Positions 16,917 through 25,891 of a stretch of DNA of 64,000 bases are shown here, one piece after another. How positions within the stretch are numbered: position 1 is the stretch's first letter; each line of letters opens with the position of its first letter. The notes under the pieces were generated by a model. It saw only the letters and a list, made by a program, of their open reading frames with translations, searched no databases and had not been told where the DNA came from. The translations under genes were made by a program, and so were the position numbers. The DNA is from Marinihelvus sp036351115 (GTDB taxonomy: Bacteria > Pseudomonadota > Gammaproteobacteria > Xanthomonadales > SZUA-36), in the NCBI GenBank assembly GCA_036351115.1, contig JAZBOL010000087.1, positions 24,342-88,341 on the forward strand. Direction: 5' to 3'.

Positions 16917-19010
16917 ATGAGTGAAGTCCCAAGCCAGAGCAGCCCTGACCGTACGGCCGGAGTTTCGGCGGGACCAGGCAGCGCCGCACCGTATCCTCAC
17001 CTGCTCGAGCCCCTGGACCTGGGTTTCACGACGCTGCGGAACCGGGTGCTCATGGGTTCCATGCACACGGGTCTCGAAGACCGGGCGAAGCACTTTCCGC
17101 GGCTGGCGGCCTATTTCCGGGAGCGCGCGGAAGGTGGAGTGGGGCTCATGGTCACCGGCGGCATGGCGCCGACGCTGCGCGGGTGGCTGGCGCCGCTGGC
17201 CTCGAGCATGGTCAGCAGGCACCAGGTCGGTCGGCACCGCCAGGTCACCGAAGCGGTGCACGGTGCGGGGGGCAAGATCTGCATGCAGATCCTTCACGCC
17301 GGCCGCTACGGCTATCACCCGTTCGTGGTCTCCGCCTCCGACCGCAAGTCGCCCATTTCGCCCTTCAAACCCAAGGCGCTCAGCGCGGCCGGTGTCGAAC
17401 GTGAAATCCGCGGATTCGTCCGGGCGGCGCGCCTGGCCCGGGAGGCCGGTTACGACGGCGTCGAGGTCATGGGCTCCGAGGGCTACCTGATCAACCAGTT
17501 CACCACGACCCATGTCAACGACCGGGTCGATGCCTGGGGTGGAGACACGGCGAAGCGCTACCGGATCGCCGAGGAGATCGTGGCCCGGACCCGCGAGGCC
17601 GTGGGTCCCGATTTCATCATCATCTACCGCCTGTCCATGCTGGACCTGCTGCCGGACGGCAACCGCTGGGACGAGGTGGTCGCCCAGGCCCGGGCCATCG
17701 AGGGCGCCGGCGCCACGATCATCAACACGGGGATCGGCTGGCACGAGGCCCGCATCCCCACCATCGCCACCATGGTGCCCCGGGGTGCGTTCACCTTCGT
17801 CACGGCCCGCCTGAAGCCTGAAGTCGGCTTGCCGCTCGTGACCACCAACCGCATCAACACTCCCGAGGTGGCCGAAGCGACCCTGGCGCAGGGCGAGGCG
17901 GACCTGGTGTCCATGGCCCGGCCCCTGTTGGCGGATCCCGAATTCGTGAACAAGGCGGCACGCAACGAAGCGCACCGCATCAACACCTGCATCGCCTGCA
18001 ACCAGGCTTGCCTGGATCACACCTTCAAGAACCGGACCGCCTCCTGCCTGGTCAACCCGAGGGCGTGCCACGAGACCGAGCTGAACTACCCGCCGGCCGC
18101 CCGGATACGCCGGATCGCCGTCATCGGGGCCGGCCCTGCGGGCCTGGCGTGCGCAAGCGTGGCGGCGGAACGGGGACACGAGGTGCACCTGTTCGACCAG
18201 GCCGACGACATCGGGGGTCAGTTCAACCTGGCGCGGCGCGTTCCCGGCAAGGAAGAGTTCGACGAAACCATCCGCTACTTCCGTCAGCGCCTGGCAGACA
18301 CCGGTGTGCACCTGTCGCTGGGACGCCGGGTGGAAGCCCCGGACCTCGAAGGCTTCGACGAGGTGGTGGTCGCCACCGGCGTTCATCCGAGGAAGCCCGA
18401 TATCCCCGGGCTCGATCACCCCAAGGTACTGGGCTACCTCGATGTCCTGCGCGACAACGCCACGGTAGGTCAGCGGGTCGCCATCATCGGCGCCGGGGGA
18501 ATCGGTTTCGACGTGGCGGAATTTCTCTCCCACGACCACGCCCGACCGTCACCGAGCCTGAACCGCGAGGCCTTTGCCCGGGACTGGGGTATCGACCTGG
18601 GTCTGGAGGCGCGGGGCGGGGTGGCCGGGGTCGAGGCCGAACCGTTCCAGTCGGTCCGGCAGATCACCCTGCTGCAACGCAAGGACAGCAAACCCGGCAA
18701 GGGCCTGGGCAAGACGACAGGCTGGATTCACCGCATGAATCTCAAGCGTCGCGGACTGGAAGCGCTCTCCGGAGTCACCTACGTCAGGGTCGATGATGAC
18801 GGGCTCCACATCGAGGTCGGCGGTGAAAGGCGGGTGCTGGACGTGGACAACGTCATCGTCTGCGCGGGGCAGACGCCGAACCGGGAACTGGTGACAGCGC
18901 TCGAGGCCGCCGGGGAATCACCGCATCTGATCGGCGGTGCCTTCGAAGCGCGGGAACTGGACGCCAAGCATGCGATCCGCCAGGGTTCCGAACTGGCTGC
19001 TCGCCTGTAG
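16917..19010 (+). CDS. NADH:flavin oxidoreductase, 2,4-dienoyl-CoA reductase-like (FadH type)
   Basis: 697-aa three-part flavoenzyme. An FMN-binding TIM barrel of the old-yellow-enzyme family (about 20-370) carries GAGGKICMQILHAGRYGYHP. An iron-sulfur segment CIACNQACLDHTFKNRTASC lies at about 360-380. The FAD/NAD half begins RIAVIGAGPAGLACASVAAE and has a second nucleotide fold VAIIGAGGIGFDVAEFL. This is the layout of E. coli FadH (672 aa), which reduces 2,4-dienoyl-CoA esters during beta-oxidation. Related enzymes act on trimethylamine or steroid-like substrates, so the exact substrate is open. Confidence 0.88.
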   Translation: MSEVPSQSSPDRTAGVSAGPGSAAPYPHLLEPLDLGFTTLRNRVLMGSMHTGLEDRAKHFPRLAAYFRERAEGGVGLMVTGGMAPTLRGWLAPLASSMVSRHQVGRHRQVTEAVHGAGGKICMQILHAGRYGYHPFVVSASDRKSPISPFKPKALSAAGVEREIRGFVRAARLAREAGYDGVEVMGSEGYLINQFTTTHVNDRVDAWGGDTAKRYRIAEEIVARTREAVGPDFIIIYRLSMLDLLPDGNRWDEVVAQARAIEGAGATIINTGIGWHEARIPTIATMVPRGAFTFVTARLKPEVGLPLVTTNRINTPEVAEATLAQGEADLVSMARPLLADPEFVNKAARNEAHRINTCIACNQACLDHTFKNRTASCLVNPRACHETELNYPPAARIRRIAVIGAGPAGLACASVAAERGHEVHLFDQADDIGGQFNLARRVPGKEEFDETIRYFRQRLADTGVHLSLGRRVEAPDLEGFDEVVVATGVHPRKPDIPGLDHPKVLGYLDVLRDNATVGQRVAIIGAGGIGFDVAEFLSHDHARPSPSLNREAFARDWGIDLGLEARGGVAGVEAEPFQSVRQITLLQRKDSKPGKGLGKTTGWIHRMNLKRRGLEALSGVTYVRVDDDGLHIEVGGERRVLDVDNVIVCAGQTPNRELVTALEAAGESPHLIGGAFEARELDAKHAIRQGSELAARL

Positions 19011-19017
19011 CGCTTAT

Positions 19018-19046
19018 TTGCTGAACCCCTAAACACGAAATATAAT
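19018..19046 (+). promoter_or_regulatory. Sigma-70-like promoter before the winged-helix gene
   Basis: TTGCTG (19018-19023), a 17-base spacer and a perfect TATAAT (19041-19046), 36 bases before the next start codon. The short AT-rich intergenic strip stands out from the surrounding GC-rich DNA. Confidence 0.5.
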
Positions 19047-19081
19047 TCCGCTACCTTTCCCAGCGGGTGGCGGCATCGGCC

Positions 19082-19627
19082 ATGAGCAAGTGGACCCTGT
19101 TCAGCAATCACGGCCATGTCCTGGTCGTGCTTTCCCGCGACCCGGATGCGCGCCTGCGCGACGTCGCGCAGATCGTCGGTATCACCGAGCGCGCCGTCCA
19201 GAAGATCGTCCGTGACCTGCAGAACGGCGGTTTCGTCACGGTCACCAAGCACGGTCGGCGTAATCGCTACCGGCTGCGTCAAAACCAACCCTTGCGCCAC
19301 ACCCTCGAAGCCCATTGCACGGTCGGTGAGTTGCTCGAGATGGTCAATCGGCACGCCCCCGGGCTGGAGCCGGAGGAGGATGCCGGGGAAGAGATCATCG
19401 CGGCAGAGACGACCATCGAGACGGTGCGGGAACCCGAACCGGCGCCCGCCACGATCGAGCGCGCTGGTGTCGATGCATCTTTCACGGCCGTGGAGCCGTC
19501 CGCATCCGGTGATGAACCGGCGCCGGCAAGCCCGTCGGATGCGGAGGACGAAGAATCCGAACCGCCGGCTCCCCGCCGTCGCAAGGTCCGTCCCATGGAA
19601 GACAGCGGGCAGGGAAGCCTGTTCTAG
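19082..19627 (+). CDS. Winged helix-turn-helix regulator with acidic C-terminal tail
   Basis: 181 aa. Residues 1-75 form a MarR/ArsR-like winged helix: HVLVVLSRDPDARLRDVAQI, GITERAVQKIVRDLQ as recognition helix, and GGFVTVTKHGRRNRYRL as wing. The tail (about 100-181) is rich in Glu, Ala and Pro, probably disordered, ending in basic PRRRKVRPM. I prefer the ATG at 19082 over an in-frame GTG 15 bases upstream because it begins right at the conserved MSKWTLFSNHG. Its targets are unknown; the next gene, 14 bases away, is a plausible partner. Confidence 0.75.
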   Translation: MSKWTLFSNHGHVLVVLSRDPDARLRDVAQIVGITERAVQKIVRDLQNGGFVTVTKHGRRNRYRLRQNQPLRHTLEAHCTVGELLEMVNRHAPGLEPEEDAGEEIIAAETTIETVREPEPAPATIERAGVDASFTAVEPSASGDEPAPASPSDAEDEESEPPAPRRRKVRPMEDSGQGSLF

Positions 19628-19641
19628 GCCGGGGCGCGCGG

Positions 19642-20697
19642 ATGGAATGGATGATCTACGGCGCCAACGGGTACACCGGGCGCCTCATTGCCACCGAGGC
19701 GAAGCGCCGGGGCCTCAGGCCTGTTCTGGCCGGCCGCAACGCCGAGGCGATTCACGGCATCGGAGAATCCCTGGGGCTTGAAACGCGGGTTTTCGATCTC
19801 GAAGCCGGGGTCGGCACAGCCATCGAGGGCATGCGCCTCGTGCTGCACTGCGCCGGGCCGTTCTCCCGGACCAGCGCGCCCATGCTGGAAGCCTGCCTCG
19901 GAGCAGGGGTGCACTACCTGGACATCACCGGGGAAATTGACGTCTTCGAGCACGCCTGGCGCCAGGATGAGCGCGCCCGGCGCGCGGATGTGCTCGTCTG
20001 CCCCGGCGTGGGCTTTGACGTGGTGCCGACGGATTGCCTGGCCGCCATGCTGGTGCGCGAGGTGCCCTCGACCACCTCGCTGGTCCTCGCTTTCGAGGCC
20101 GCGGGAGGCCCAAGCCGTGGCACCGCCCTGACCAGTCTCGAGTCCCTCGGCTCCGGCGGCCGCGTGCGTAAGGACGGAGAGCTGACGCATGTGCCCATGG
20201 CCTGGAAAACCCGCCGGATTCCTTTCGCCCATGCCGAACGCACCGCGGTGACCATTCCCTGGGGGGATGTCTTCACGGCCTGGGTGTCCACCGGTGTGCC
20301 GGATGTGGAAGTTTACCTGTCCATGCCGCCCGCGGCGCTGAAGCAGATGCAACGCATGGCGCGCTTCAGCGGTCTGCTGCGCTGGGGTTGGGTGCAGTCC
20401 TGGCTGCGGCGCCGTGTCGAGTCGCGCCCAGCCGGCCCGGATGAGGACCTGCGGGCGAAAACCGGCGTGGAGGTCTGGGGCGAGGCGACGGGCGCCGATG
20501 GTCGCCGCATCCAGGGCACCCTGAGCGGCCCCAATGGCTACGACGTTACGGTCAGCGCCAGCCTGGGCATCACGGAGCATGTGCTGCATGCTGACGTGAC
20601 CGGTGGATACACGACGCCTTCACTGCTCATGGGCCCCGACTTTGCCGCCGGCCTCCCCGGGGTGGAAGTTTCCCTGGGCGACGTGCTCAGCGGCTGA
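19642..20697 (+). CDS. Saccharopine dehydrogenase-like NADP-binding protein (trans-acting enoyl reductase type)
   Basis: 351-aa protein with an N-terminal Rossmann fold, MIYGANGYTGRLIATEAKRR, and the family stretch HCAGPFSRTSAPMLEACL followed by GVHYLDITGE. Members of this group include mycobacterial trans-acting enoyl reductases and many of unknown role; true saccharopine dehydrogenase activity is unlikely. It probably reduces an unsaturated acyl or lipid substrate. The last 11 bases overlap the convergent yigZ gene. Confidence 0.7.
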   Translation: MEWMIYGANGYTGRLIATEAKRRGLRPVLAGRNAEAIHGIGESLGLETRVFDLEAGVGTAIEGMRLVLHCAGPFSRTSAPMLEACLGAGVHYLDITGEIDVFEHAWRQDERARRADVLVCPGVGFDVVPTDCLAAMLVREVPSTTSLVLAFEAAGGPSRGTALTSLESLGSGGRVRKDGELTHVPMAWKTRRIPFAHAERTAVTIPWGDVFTAWVSTGVPDVEVYLSMPPAALKQMQRMARFSGLLRWGWVQSWLRRRVESRPAGPDEDLRAKTGVEVWGEATGADGRRIQGTLSGPNGYDVTVSASLGITEHVLHADVTGGYTTPSLLMGPDFAAGLPGVEVSLGDVLSG

Positions 20698-21274
20698 TCC
20701 ACAACCGCGCGGACCCGCGGCTCACTTCTTCCAGGTCCTCACGCAGCGCCGGGAGCCGATCCCGGGGTACGGACACGGACAGCACCGCACCCTCATCGGT
20801 GAAGCGTTCGCCAAGTTTGTCCACGCCGTGCCGCTCGAGCAGCTGGTGGACCAGGCCCGTGTCGCCGAACGCCAGGGTCAGTTCACAGGCGATCCGGGGC
20901 ACGACGGTCTCGGTTTTCGCCCGATCCAGGCATTTCGCCGCGGCGCCGCCGTAGGCCCGCACCAGTCCACCGGCCCCCAGCTTGATGCCGCCGTAGTAGC
21001 GGATCACCACCACCATGACGCCGTCGAGGTCGCGGCCTTCCAGCTGGGCGAGGATCGGCCGGCCGGCCGTGCCCCCGGGTTCGCCGTCATCGTTGAAGCG
21101 ATGACGGCCGTCCAGCCGCCAGGCCCAGCAGTTGTGGGTCGCTTTCGGATCCGCGACTCGCTCGTAAAAGTCCAGCGTGTCCGCTTCCGAGGCGATCGGT
21201 GCCGCATGGGCGATAAAGCGGCTCTTGCGGATCGTTTCCTCGAAGACGCTGGGCGCCAGTAGTTTCAGGCTCAT
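20687..21274 (-). CDS. yigZ: YigZ/IMPACT family protein
   Basis: 195-aa UPF0029/IMPACT protein. The N-terminal domain contains RKSRFIAHAAPI and the family block THNCWAWRLDGRHRFNDDGEPGGTAG; the C-terminal half has the DUF1949 ferredoxin-like fold. Eukaryotic IMPACT affects translation through GCN1; the bacterial role is unclear. It lies downstream of a sigma/anti-sigma pair on the same strand with a 32-base gap. Confidence 0.88.
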   Translation of the reverse strand: MSLKLLAPSVFEETIRKSRFIAHAAPIASEADTLDFYERVADPKATHNCWAWRLDGRHRFNDDGEPGGTAGRPILAQLEGRDLDGVMVVVIRYYGGIKLGAGGLVRAYGGAAAKCLDRAKTETVVPRIACELTLAFGDTGLVHQLLERHGVDKLGERFTDEGAVLSVSVPRDRLPALREDLEEVSRGSARLWISR

Positions 21275-21306
21275 GGGGTGAGGTCAGGGCTTCGCCGCGG
21301 TGATCG

Positions 21307-22026
21307 TCAGGGGTCAGGATCGCCCGGCGCCGGCGACAGCAGGGGCGCCAGGTCCTCGGGTAACTCGATGTCGGGGAAATCCCGCTGAAAGGCGAGGGCG
21401 GCTTCCCGGGCCGCTTCCCGCTCGCCGGCCGCCAACAGGCTCCGGATCGATTGCAGTCGGGACTGCGCATCGGTTGACGCGACGGCGTCGCCGGTCTCCG
21501 GCTGCGAGGCCTCGGTGTTTTCGGACTTGCGCTCGGCCTGAAGGAATTCCGACCGGACGGGCGCAGACTCTTCCGCCTCCATGACCGTGTCGGCGGAGTC
21601 AGCCAATCCGGCAGCTTCCGTTTGGGCCTCGCTCGCGGGCGCTGCCGGCGGCGCACTGCGCAGTCGGCGAAGCTCCCGGGATTCGTCGGCCTGGTTGGCG
21701 CCCGGCGCATCGACATCTTCTTCGAGACGCTGTTGATCCTCGAGGTCCTGGCCAGTCGGCGGGCCTGATTCCCGCTGGGGAATGATCAGGGTCACGGCGA
21801 GCACGATCACTGCCGCCGTCGTGAGCGCGTGGAGCCAGCCGAAGCTCCAGGGCCGCTTGCTCCCCTCGTGGGGTTCGACAGCCGCGCGCGCACGGTTCAG
21901 CACGGCCTGGTCCACGAGGCTTGGAGGTTCCGCCCTCGGCAATTCGCACCAGGCGTCCCGAAGCGCGTCAGGGATAGGCTCCTCGGCTCCGCTCGGTACG
22001 TTGCTTCGATCGCCCGGGCCGGTCAT
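21307..22026 (-). CDS. Probable transmembrane anti-sigma factor partner of the adjacent ECF sigma
   Basis: 239-aa single-pass membrane protein. The N-terminal cytoplasmic part (1-65) is followed by one transmembrane helix (about 68-88, LHALTTAAVIVLAVTLIIPQ). The exported C-terminus is rich in Gln, Glu and Ala and ends with a helical repeat-like segment (SRLQSIRSLLAAGEREAARE). No conserved zinc-binding anti-sigma motif is seen. The call rests on topology and on its ATG overlapping the sigma-factor stop (ATGA), a usual sign of a sigma/anti-sigma pair. Confidence 0.6.
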   Translation of the reverse strand: MTGPGDRSNVPSGAEEPIPDALRDAWCELPRAEPPSLVDQAVLNRARAAVEPHEGSKRPWSFGWLHALTTAAVIVLAVTLIIPQRESGPPTGQDLEDQQRLEEDVDAPGANQADESRELRRLRSAPPAAPASEAQTEAAGLADSADTVMEAEESAPVRSEFLQAERKSENTEASQPETGDAVASTDAQSRLQSIRSLLAAGEREAAREAALAFQRDFPDIELPEDLAPLLSPAPGDPDP

Positions 22027-22550
22027 GGCAGCACCTCCCGGAGTTTGCGAATGCCATAGCGCAGCCGGCTCTTGACGGTTTCCTTGCCCACGCCGGTGAC
22101 GCGGGCCACCTCCTCCTGGCTCAGGCCCGCATCGAGCCGCAGGCTGAGGGCTTCCCGCTGCTCCTGGGGCAGTTCGGCCAGCGCGGCGCGAAAGGCCATG
22201 CTTCGGTCGTCTTCGGCCAGCTGCGCGGGCGGTTCCCGTGTCGATTCCTCGGCCAGGGAGTCGGGCAGGGGCGCCGTGCTGCGCTGGGCGCGGTAGTGAT
22301 CGACCAGATGGTTGTGCGCGATGTGGAAGAGCCAGGCCCGAAACGGCGAGCGCTCGCGATAACGCTTGCGTCCCCGGATGACCTTTTCCCAGCAACCCTG
22401 GTACAGGTCGTTGGCCGTCGGCTCGTCAGAGACGTGACGCAGAAAATAACCGTACAGCGACTGGCGGTAGCGCCCGTAAAGCACTTCGAAAGCCTTGGCG
22501 TCTCCCTGTGCGTAAGCAAGCATGAGCGTTTCGTCGCTGTCCTCGTGCAT
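22023..22550 (-). CDS. ECF RNA polymerase sigma factor
   Basis: 175-aa ECF sigma factor. Region 2 spans FEVLYGRYRQSLYGYFLRHV to SPFRAWLFHIAHNHLVDHYR (about 22-85), with DLYQGCWEKVI in place of the usual DLxQEVFL. Region 4 is LPQEQREALSLRLDAGLSQE then GVGKETVKSRLRYGIRKLRE. ATG at 22550 is chosen; a TTG two codons upstream is in frame but less likely. The linked membrane anti-sigma suggests control by an envelope signal. It differs clearly from RpoE at 1.9 kb. Confidence 0.88.
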   Translation of the reverse strand: MHEDSDETLMLAYAQGDAKAFEVLYGRYRQSLYGYFLRHVSDEPTANDLYQGCWEKVIRGRKRYRERSPFRAWLFHIAHNHLVDHYRAQRSTAPLPDSLAEESTREPPAQLAEDDRSMAFRAALAELPQEQREALSLRLDAGLSQEEVARVTGVGKETVKSRLRYGIRKLREVLP

Positions 22551-22643
22551 GATCAAAGCGTACTGGATGCCCGGTTCGCCTCCAAGCGCTCGTCCCGGTG
22601 ATCCTCCCGCCTGTCATAGAACGGAACAGGTCCGGGCTGGGGG

Positions 22644-23954
22644 TCAGGATGTCGTGCCGGACAGGGAAACGGGCTCGGCGCCGGACAGCGCCGCCTCCGT
22701 CACCGACTCGACGGTGGAGATGACCCGTCCATCGGCCAGCACGGTTTCCAGTGAGTCCCCGGGAGCCAGGGCCGTCGCGGACCGAATCGAAGCACCGGTC
22801 CGGGCATCCAGCGTGACGCTGTAGCCCCGTTCCAGTGTTGGCAACGGGCTGACGGCGTGCAGGGTCCGCGCCAGTGCCCCGAGGCGCTCCCTCCGCCGAG
22901 GCAAGAGGTCAGCCAGCTGTGTGGACAGGCGTTCCTTCAGGACGGGCAGGGCGGCGCGTTTCTGGGTCAGTTGCCGGCGTAAGGCCACGCGAGCGCGTCG
23001 CTCGAGCTGCTCGAGTTGCGTGCGTTGCTGCAGGAGCCGGCGGCTTGGATGCTGTCCCCGAATGCGCTCGCCCAGCTCGTCGAGGCGTTGTGCGTGGCCC
23101 TGGAGCCGCGACTGGATGCGGCGGTGCAGCCTTCCCTGGGTCTCCTCGAAGCGCCGGGCCAGTTGCGCCCGGTCGGGTGTCAGTAACTCGGCGGCTGCCG
23201 AGGGCGTCGGGGCACGCAGGTCCGCCACGAAGTCGCTGATGCTCGTGTCGGTCTCGTGACCCACGGCGGAAACGATCGGGACGGTGGCCCCGTGAATTGC
23301 CCGGGCGACGGACTCCTCGTTGAACGGCCACAGGTCTTCGAGCGAACCGCCGCCGCGTCCGAGAATGACCGCATCGGCCCAGCCGTGGGCGTCCACCGAG
23401 GCCAGGGCGCGGACGATGGCCGGCGCCGCTTCTTCGCCCTGTACCGGAACCGGGTACAGCCGGACCTCGGCCAGGGGCCAGCGCCGCGACAGGACGTTGA
23501 TGATGTCCCGGATCACCGCCCCGCCGGGGGAGGTGATCACGGCGATGCGCCGGGGCAGGTCGGGCAGGGGGCGCTTGAGCGCGGGGTCGAAGAGGCCTTC
23601 TTCCTCGAGGCGTCGCTTCAGCGCCTCGAAAGCGGCCCGCAGCCGTCCTTCCCCGGCGGCCTCCATGCTGTCCGCGACGAGCTGAAACTGTCCCCGCGCT
23701 TCGTAGAGTCCCAGGCGCCCCCGTACCTGCACGAGCGCCCCGTTTTCCGGTCGGAAGCCGAGGTGTCCGGCGTGGGAGCGGAACAGGGTGACGCTCAGCT
23801 GGGCGCGTTCGTCCTTGAGCGTGAAGTAGAGGTGTCCGGAGGGCGGCCGGGCCAGGTTGCTGATCTCACCCTCGATCCACAGGCGTGGAAAACCGGCCTC
23901 GAGATGCAGACGAACCTCGCGATTGAGCTCGCTGGGTGTGTATACGTTGCGCAT
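22644..23954 (-). CDS. xseA: Exodeoxyribonuclease VII large subunit
   Basis: Catalytic subunit of exonuclease VII, which degrades single-stranded DNA. From the ATG at MRNVYTPSELNREVR it has 436 aa (E. coli 456). The N-terminal OB-fold has FPRLWIEGEISNLARPPSGHLYFTLKD; the nuclease core has ITSPGGAVIRDI, RGGGSLEDLWPFN and SAVGHETDTSISDFVADLRA. The long coiled coil (about 260-370, Arg/Gln/Leu-rich) follows. An upstream ATG 16 codons earlier overlaps the divergent promoter region and is less likely. xseB is not in the window. Confidence 0.95.
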   Translation of the reverse strand: MRNVYTPSELNREVRLHLEAGFPRLWIEGEISNLARPPSGHLYFTLKDERAQLSVTLFRSHAGHLGFRPENGALVQVRGRLGLYEARGQFQLVADSMEAAGEGRLRAAFEALKRRLEEEGLFDPALKRPLPDLPRRIAVITSPGGAVIRDIINVLSRRWPLAEVRLYPVPVQGEEAAPAIVRALASVDAHGWADAVILGRGGGSLEDLWPFNEESVARAIHGATVPIVSAVGHETDTSISDFVADLRAPTPSAAAELLTPDRAQLARRFEETQGRLHRRIQSRLQGHAQRLDELGERIRGQHPSRRLLQQRTQLEQLERRARVALRRQLTQKRAALPVLKERLSTQLADLLPRRRERLGALARTLHAVSPLPTLERGYSVTLDARTGASIRSATALAPGDSLETVLADGRVISTVESVTEAALSGAEPVSLSGTTS

Positions 23955-24000
23955 CCCGCCGATGATAAACTGCGCTCGCTTCCAAGTCCCGGAGAACACC

Positions 24001-25770
24001 ATGTTTCAACGTCGGCTTCCCAACCGGCAGATTCGCCGCAGGCGCTTTGCGGTCCCGCTGCTGAGCGCAGGGCTCACCCTGGCCGTTGCGGCGTGTTCTC
24101 CGGACTCCGGCCCGGCGCCGGCAGAGGGGGGCGCGACGACCGTTCCGGCAAGCGCCGCGGGACCGCGCGCACCATCCGGTTCCGTCACGGTGATTCACGG
24201 TGCTCTCGTACATACCATGAATCCCGAAGCGCCCGAGGCTTCGGCCCTCGCCTTCAGCGAAACCGGAGCGCTGCTCGCGGTCGGAGACAGCGCGGCGCTG
24301 CTCGCGACCTATCCCGATGCCGAGGCCATCGACATGGCCGGTAAGACGATCATCCCGGGCCTCATCGATTCCCACGGTCACCTGCATGGGCTCGCAGAGT
24401 CCCTCACACGCGCGCAGCTTTCAGGCACCCGGTCCCTGGAAGAGGTCATCGCGCGGCTCAAGGCGCACGAGGAAAAGCTCGGCGAGGACGACTGGCTCCT
24501 GGGCCGGGGTTGGGACCAGAACGACTGGCCTCGCCAGGCCTTTCCGTCGAAGGAAGACCTCGACAGGCATTTTCCCGACCGGCCCGTCTGGTTGCGGCGC
24601 GTGGACGGTCACGCCGCCTGGGGCAACAGCGCCGCCCTGGCCAGGGTGGACCGGGACCTGTCCGGCGACTGGCAGGTGAATGGCGGCATGATTCATCGCG
24701 ACGAGGCCGGACGGCCGACGGGCATCTTCATTGACGGGGCCATGGGTCTGGTGGAGGCCATCACGCCCGAGACGTCCGACGCGGTCATGATGGACGCGAT
24801 CGATCTGGCCATCGCCCAGCTGCTGTCCCTTGGGCTGACCGGGGTGCACGATCCGGGCATCGGTCGCACGGCCCTCGATCGCTTTCAGCGAAAGCTCGAG
24901 CAGGGCAAATTGCACACGCGCCTGTACGCCATGACCGACGGCGCCGGGGAGACCCTCGACTGGCTGTGTGAACATGGCCCGCTGGCCGAGGACGGCCGCC
25001 TGTTCATGCGCGCCACGAAGCTTTACGGCGACGGAGCCCTGGGCAGCCGGGGCGCCGCGCTGATCGAGGACTACAGCGACGACCCGGGCAATCGCGGGCT
25101 CCTGTTCCTGGAAAAAGACGCCATGCAGGCGCGGATCGAAAAGGTCCTGGCCTGTGGCTTTCAGGCCGGGGTGCATGCGATCGGCGACCGGGCCAACCGG
25201 GTGGTGATCGATGCCCTGGAGGCCGCCATGGCCGCCCATCCCGACAACCCGGGGCGCCATCGCGTCGAGCACGCGCAGATCGTGCACGCCGATGACCTCC
25301 GCCGCTTTGCCGAGCTGGACATCATCGCGGCCATGCAGCCCACGCACGCAACCAGCGACATGTACTGGGCCGAAGACCGGGTCGGACCCCAGCGCATCCT
25401 CGGTGGGTACGCCTGGCGGACCCTGCTGGACAGCGGCGCGCTGCTGGCCTTCGGCTCCGATTTTCCCGTGGAGGAGGTCGATCCCCGGCTCGGCCTGTTC
25501 GCCGCCGTTGCCCGCCAGGACCTCGATGGCTGGCCCGAAGGCGGGTGGTACCCGGATGAGCGCGTTACGCGCGAGGCCGCGCTGCGCGGCTTCACCCTCG
25601 ACGCGGCCTACGCCGGTTTCATGGAGGACCTGGTCGGCAGCCTCGAGCCCGGCAAGCGCGCCGATTTCGTGGTGCTGGACCGAGATTACATGACCATTCC
25701 GGTGACGGAAATTCCGAAAATGGCCATCCTGGAAACCTGGCTGGACGGGGAACGCGTCTATCCGCGTTGA
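24001..25770 (+). CDS. Exported YtcJ-like amidohydrolase (putative lipoprotein)
   Basis: 589-aa metal-dependent amidohydrolase of the YtcJ type. The N-terminus is strongly basic (RRRRFAVPLL, possibly a twin-arginine signal) and ends in a lipobox-like VAAC at about residue 32. The metal-binding motif is GLIDSHGHLHG. Typical YtcJ blocks are GRGWDQNDWP, GDGALGSRGA, VHAIGDRANR and FGSDFPVEEV. Substrates of this group are mostly unknown. It diverges from xseA with only 46 bases between. A second exported YtcJ-like enzyme lies at 54.2-55.9 kb. Confidence 0.85.
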   Translation: MFQRRLPNRQIRRRRFAVPLLSAGLTLAVAACSPDSGPAPAEGGATTVPASAAGPRAPSGSVTVIHGALVHTMNPEAPEASALAFSETGALLAVGDSAALLATYPDAEAIDMAGKTIIPGLIDSHGHLHGLAESLTRAQLSGTRSLEEVIARLKAHEEKLGEDDWLLGRGWDQNDWPRQAFPSKEDLDRHFPDRPVWLRRVDGHAAWGNSAALARVDRDLSGDWQVNGGMIHRDEAGRPTGIFIDGAMGLVEAITPETSDAVMMDAIDLAIAQLLSLGLTGVHDPGIGRTALDRFQRKLEQGKLHTRLYAMTDGAGETLDWLCEHGPLAEDGRLFMRATKLYGDGALGSRGAALIEDYSDDPGNRGLLFLEKDAMQARIEKVLACGFQAGVHAIGDRANRVVIDALEAAMAAHPDNPGRHRVEHAQIVHADDLRRFAELDIIAAMQPTHATSDMYWAEDRVGPQRILGGYAWRTLLDSGALLAFGSDFPVEEVDPRLGLFAAVARQDLDGWPEGGWYPDERVTREAALRGFTLDAAYAGFMEDLVGSLEPGKRADFVVLDRDYMTIPVTEIPKMAILETWLDGERVYPR

Positions 25771-25810
25771 AGGTCGCGCAGGGCGGTAGCCCCGGTCACG
25801 TGGCGGGGGC

Positions 25811-25865
25811 TATAATGACCGACTTCCCTCGACGCCCGGGCCGGATGCTTCCCGATCCGGGCGTC
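25811..25865 (+). promoter_or_regulatory. guaB promoter -10 and leader hairpin
   Basis: TATAAT at 25811-25816 without a convincing -35. An exact inverted repeat follows: GACGCCCGG (25831-25839) with CCGGGCGTC (25857-25865), with a nested CCGGAT/ATCCGG alternative. The layout, hairpin starting about 8 bases after the predicted start site, matches the one upstream of lepA. No PurR-like operator is evident. Confidence 0.45.
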
Positions 25866-25891
25866 GACGTATCCAATGAAAGGAGACCCCG

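Noticed and set aside
16893..18539. 548-codon open frame antisense to the FadH-like gene.
   Set aside because: Composition is that of a reverse shadow; the flavoenzyme motifs are on the other strand.
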